64,000 nt of DNA, taken from positions 496,001 through 560,000 of the forward strand of contig NZ_AP025471.1 of the NCBI RefSeq assembly GCF_024347375.1. Direction: 5' to 3'. The translations under genes were made by a program, and so were the position numbers. The notes beneath the pieces were generated by a model, which ran no database searches, had not been told where the DNA came from, and worked only from the letters and a program-made list of their open reading frames with translations. Positions 62,371-64,000 of the stretch are shown here, piece after piece (within the stretch, counting starts at the first letter, position 1; the number at the start of each line of letters is the position of its first letter). The DNA is from Vibrio coralliirubri (GTDB lineage: Bacteria; Pseudomonadota; Gammaproteobacteria; Enterobacterales; Vibrionaceae).

Positions 62371-64000
62371 ATGAGCAGCCCAAGACTTCGCGTTCAATTT
62401 GAAACCCTGTTTGAATACTTCGATGGTAAAGATTCTGATGTTCAGCTCGACGACATCACGGATGTACTCTGTTGTACCCGTCGTAATGCTCGAATGGTAC
62501 TCAACAAGCTTGAAGAAGAAGGGTGGGTAGAATGGTTACCTGCAGCTGGTCGAGGGAAGTTATCTCAACTTATCTTTAAACAGAATCGTTGTGATGTCAG
62601 CGAGAACCTAGCAAGACGCTATTTACAAGAAGGTAAAATTGGGCAGGCTCTGTCAGTGCTCGATCACAATGCTGCTAAACTCACGCAAGTTATTCAAAAC
62701 TACTTGGGCGTACAGTATCAAGAAGGCGAACAAGTTATTCGTTTGCCTTATTACCGACCACTTTCAATGCTTAACCCAACTAAATCGATGCGTCGTTCAG
62801 AGCAACATATCGCTTGTCAGGTATTCAGTGGGTTGACTCGTCTAGATGAGAATGACCAACTTCAACCCGATCTTGCTCATTCATGGCAAAAAATCAGCGA
62901 TTACCAATGGCGATTCTTCTTGAGACCCGGTGTTCGCTTTCATAATGGGGAGCCTCTGTTAACCAATCATGTTGTGGATACACTTCTTGCGCTCGAACCT
63001 CTCAACATGTTTTCTCATATCAAAGATGTCTCTTCACCTGCAAATTGTGTCGTAGATGTTTTTCTCACACGTCCAGACAAGTATTTTCCGCTCGCGCTAA
63101 CGGAGTCTGTCGCCAAAGTCACTTTACCGATCACTTTACGTGGTGAAGATTACGATATTCGACCGATTGGAACGGGACCTTATCGCATTGAAAAGAACGA
63201 CGAGAAACAACTCGTGTTAACCGCTTTCAATGGGTACTTTGGTTTCAGACCGTTAATTGATCGCGTTGAAGTTTGGGTGGTGGATGAGGCTTATTCTTCA
63301 ATGGTTTACCCAAGCCTCTCTAAACCTGTAATGGCCGACCGTGGCGATAGCGATGAAGTAGAACTCGATCCTGGCTGCACGTATTTACTGCTCAATAGAA
63401 AGAAAGGTATTGCACAAGATCCTGCATGGGCACAGTTTTTATCTAACGCGTTGAATGCGGCGGACCTGTTTGTTCATATTCCAAAAGAGACCGTTATCGA
63501 TTTGGGCGTGCTGCACGCTTATGGGATAAAACCCGGTTGGTATGACATAAAATTGAAGGTGCCAGTTTGTCCACCAGCAAATACCAAACCAACCATAAGA
63601 TTGGCATATCAATGCCAACATCCAATGTTTCCAACGCTCGCCAAGGCGATTGTCACGGTGCTGAAGCAATACAACGTCGATGTTGATCTTTATGGTTACG
63701 AAACCGATCCTCCGCACGCCGATGATGTTGATGTTTGGATTAACCCTATGGGCATCGCCAATAACAGAGACGACGCCTTGGCTGGTTGGTTAATGGACTA
63801 CAGTTTTCTGGATGAATCTAGCCCGGCAGAGGACTTCGACCAATGGTGTCACATGATTGACCGTTGGCGTTCGGGTGAATTCGAGCAATTCCCAGCAAGA
63901 CAACTCGGTAAACAACTTGTCCAAAGCAATCAATTGATTCCAATGTTCCATTGCTGGTTAGGCGTTAATAAAGATCAATGTGGTACGTTGCAAAACGCGA
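62371..64000 (+). CDS. SgrR-family transcriptional regulator, 3' end beyond the window
   Basis: An open frame from the ATG at 62371 runs to the window edge without a stop, giving over 540 residues. The first 110 residues form a winged-helix domain (LDDITDVLCCTRRNARMVLNKLEEEGW), and then an extracellular solute-binding domain 5 follows (HSWQKISDYQWRFFLRPGVRFHNG, GTGPYRIEK). This pairing is the SgrR family, whose E. coli member senses sugar-phosphate stress. I found no SgrS-like small RNA upstream in the 154-bp gap. Whether this is an sgrR orthologue or another member is open. Confidence 0.85.
   Translation, partial: MSSPRLRVQFETLFEYFDGKDSDVQLDDITDVLCCTRRNARMVLNKLEEEGWVEWLPAAGRGKLSQLIFKQNRCDVSENLARRYLQEGKIGQALSVLDHNAAKLTQVIQNYLGVQYQEGEQVIRLPYYRPLSMLNPTKSMRRSEQHIACQVFSGLTRLDENDQLQPDLAHSWQKISDYQWRFFLRPGVRFHNGEPLLTNHVVDTLLALEPLNMFSHIKDVSSPANCVVDVFLTRPDKYFPLALTESVAKVTLPITLRGEDYDIRPIGTGPYRIEKNDEKQLVLTAFNGYFGFRPLIDRVEVWVVDEAYSSMVYPSLSKPVMADRGDSDEVELDPGCTYLLLNRKKGIAQDPAWAQFLSNALNAADLFVHIPKETVIDLGVLHAYGIKPGWYDIKLKVPVCPPANTKPTIRLAYQCQHPMFPTLAKAIVTVLKQYNVDVDLYGYETDPPHADDVDVWINPMGIANNRDDALAGWLMDYSFLDESSPAEDFDQWCHMIDRWRSGEFEQFPARQLGKQLVQSNQLIPMFHCWLGVNKDQCGTLQNA

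Overview
The window is ordinary, gene-dense chromosome of a marine Vibrio. The Splendidus clade and the second chromosome are my best guess, from overall protein resemblance and from gene sets I know from Vibrio chromosome 2: glyA-gcvH-gcvP beside a HTH-cupin regulator and gcvT, volA next to fadL, and DUF3389. No rRNA, tRNA, CRISPR array, integron array or prophage was seen. The only intact mobile element is one IS5-family (IS903-type) copy at 52817-53870.

Layout. 1-775: the 3' end of a DUF1254/DUF1214-type gene and a decayed LysR gene. 885-8226: glycine/one-carbon block (glyA-gcvH-gcvP leftwards, HTH-cupin regulator and gcvT rightwards). 8506-13698: a secreted serine protease with a GlyGly-CTERM tail, a divergent small-protein/HTH pair, arfB, a HAD phosphatase and a membrane diguanylate cyclase. 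13936-18631: fhs, gsk, creA and a small lipoprotein gene pair. 18692-25310: an HD-GYP phosphodiesterase with a solute-binding sensor, a HAD phosphatase, a zinc-ribbon protein, a chemoreceptor, a TyrP-like permease with a near-perfect TyrR box, and a 42-residue protein. 25516-33673: acpH, a DEAD-box helicase, and a TetR gene divergent from a two-adaptor RND efflux operon. 33856-41213: an EAL phosphodiesterase, DUF2164, cytochrome b561-YceI operon, an FNT channel fused to CBS domains, a LysR regulator and DUF1097. 41385-49582: a YbjD-type OLD nuclease, a cytosolic 5'-nucleotidase-like protein, a TerC/Alx protein behind a yybP-ykoY manganese riboswitch, a DUF1223 pseudogene and a second DEAD-box helicase. 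49709-54375: an aaeXAB-like export operon whose divergent LysR regulator is split by the IS. 54470-64000: PhnA/YjdM, volA-fadL, an M50 protease, an M48 lipoprotein protease, menI, DUF3389 and a truncated SgrR-type regulator.

Themes. (1) One-carbon metabolism: glyA, gcvTHP and fhs lie within 16 kb, and PurR-like boxes precede fhs and lie near glyA and gcvT. (2) Cyclic-di-GMP: one cyclase (GGEEF), one HD-GYP and one EAL protein are present, each with its main catalytic motifs. (3) Several genes have inverted repeats at or over the ribosome-binding site (alx, the chemoreceptor, the HD-GYP gene), which suggests local expression control. (4) Gene decay: two LysR genes and one DUF1223 gene are broken.

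I did not find a convincing entirely new multi-gene system. The best leads are the FNT-CBS fusion with a well-formed internal start, the mutually exclusive hairpins downstream of the alx riboswitch, the SD-adjacent perfect hairpin of the chemoreceptor, the candidate operator of the glycine-locus HTH-cupin regulator, and the clean IS knock-out of the efflux regulator.
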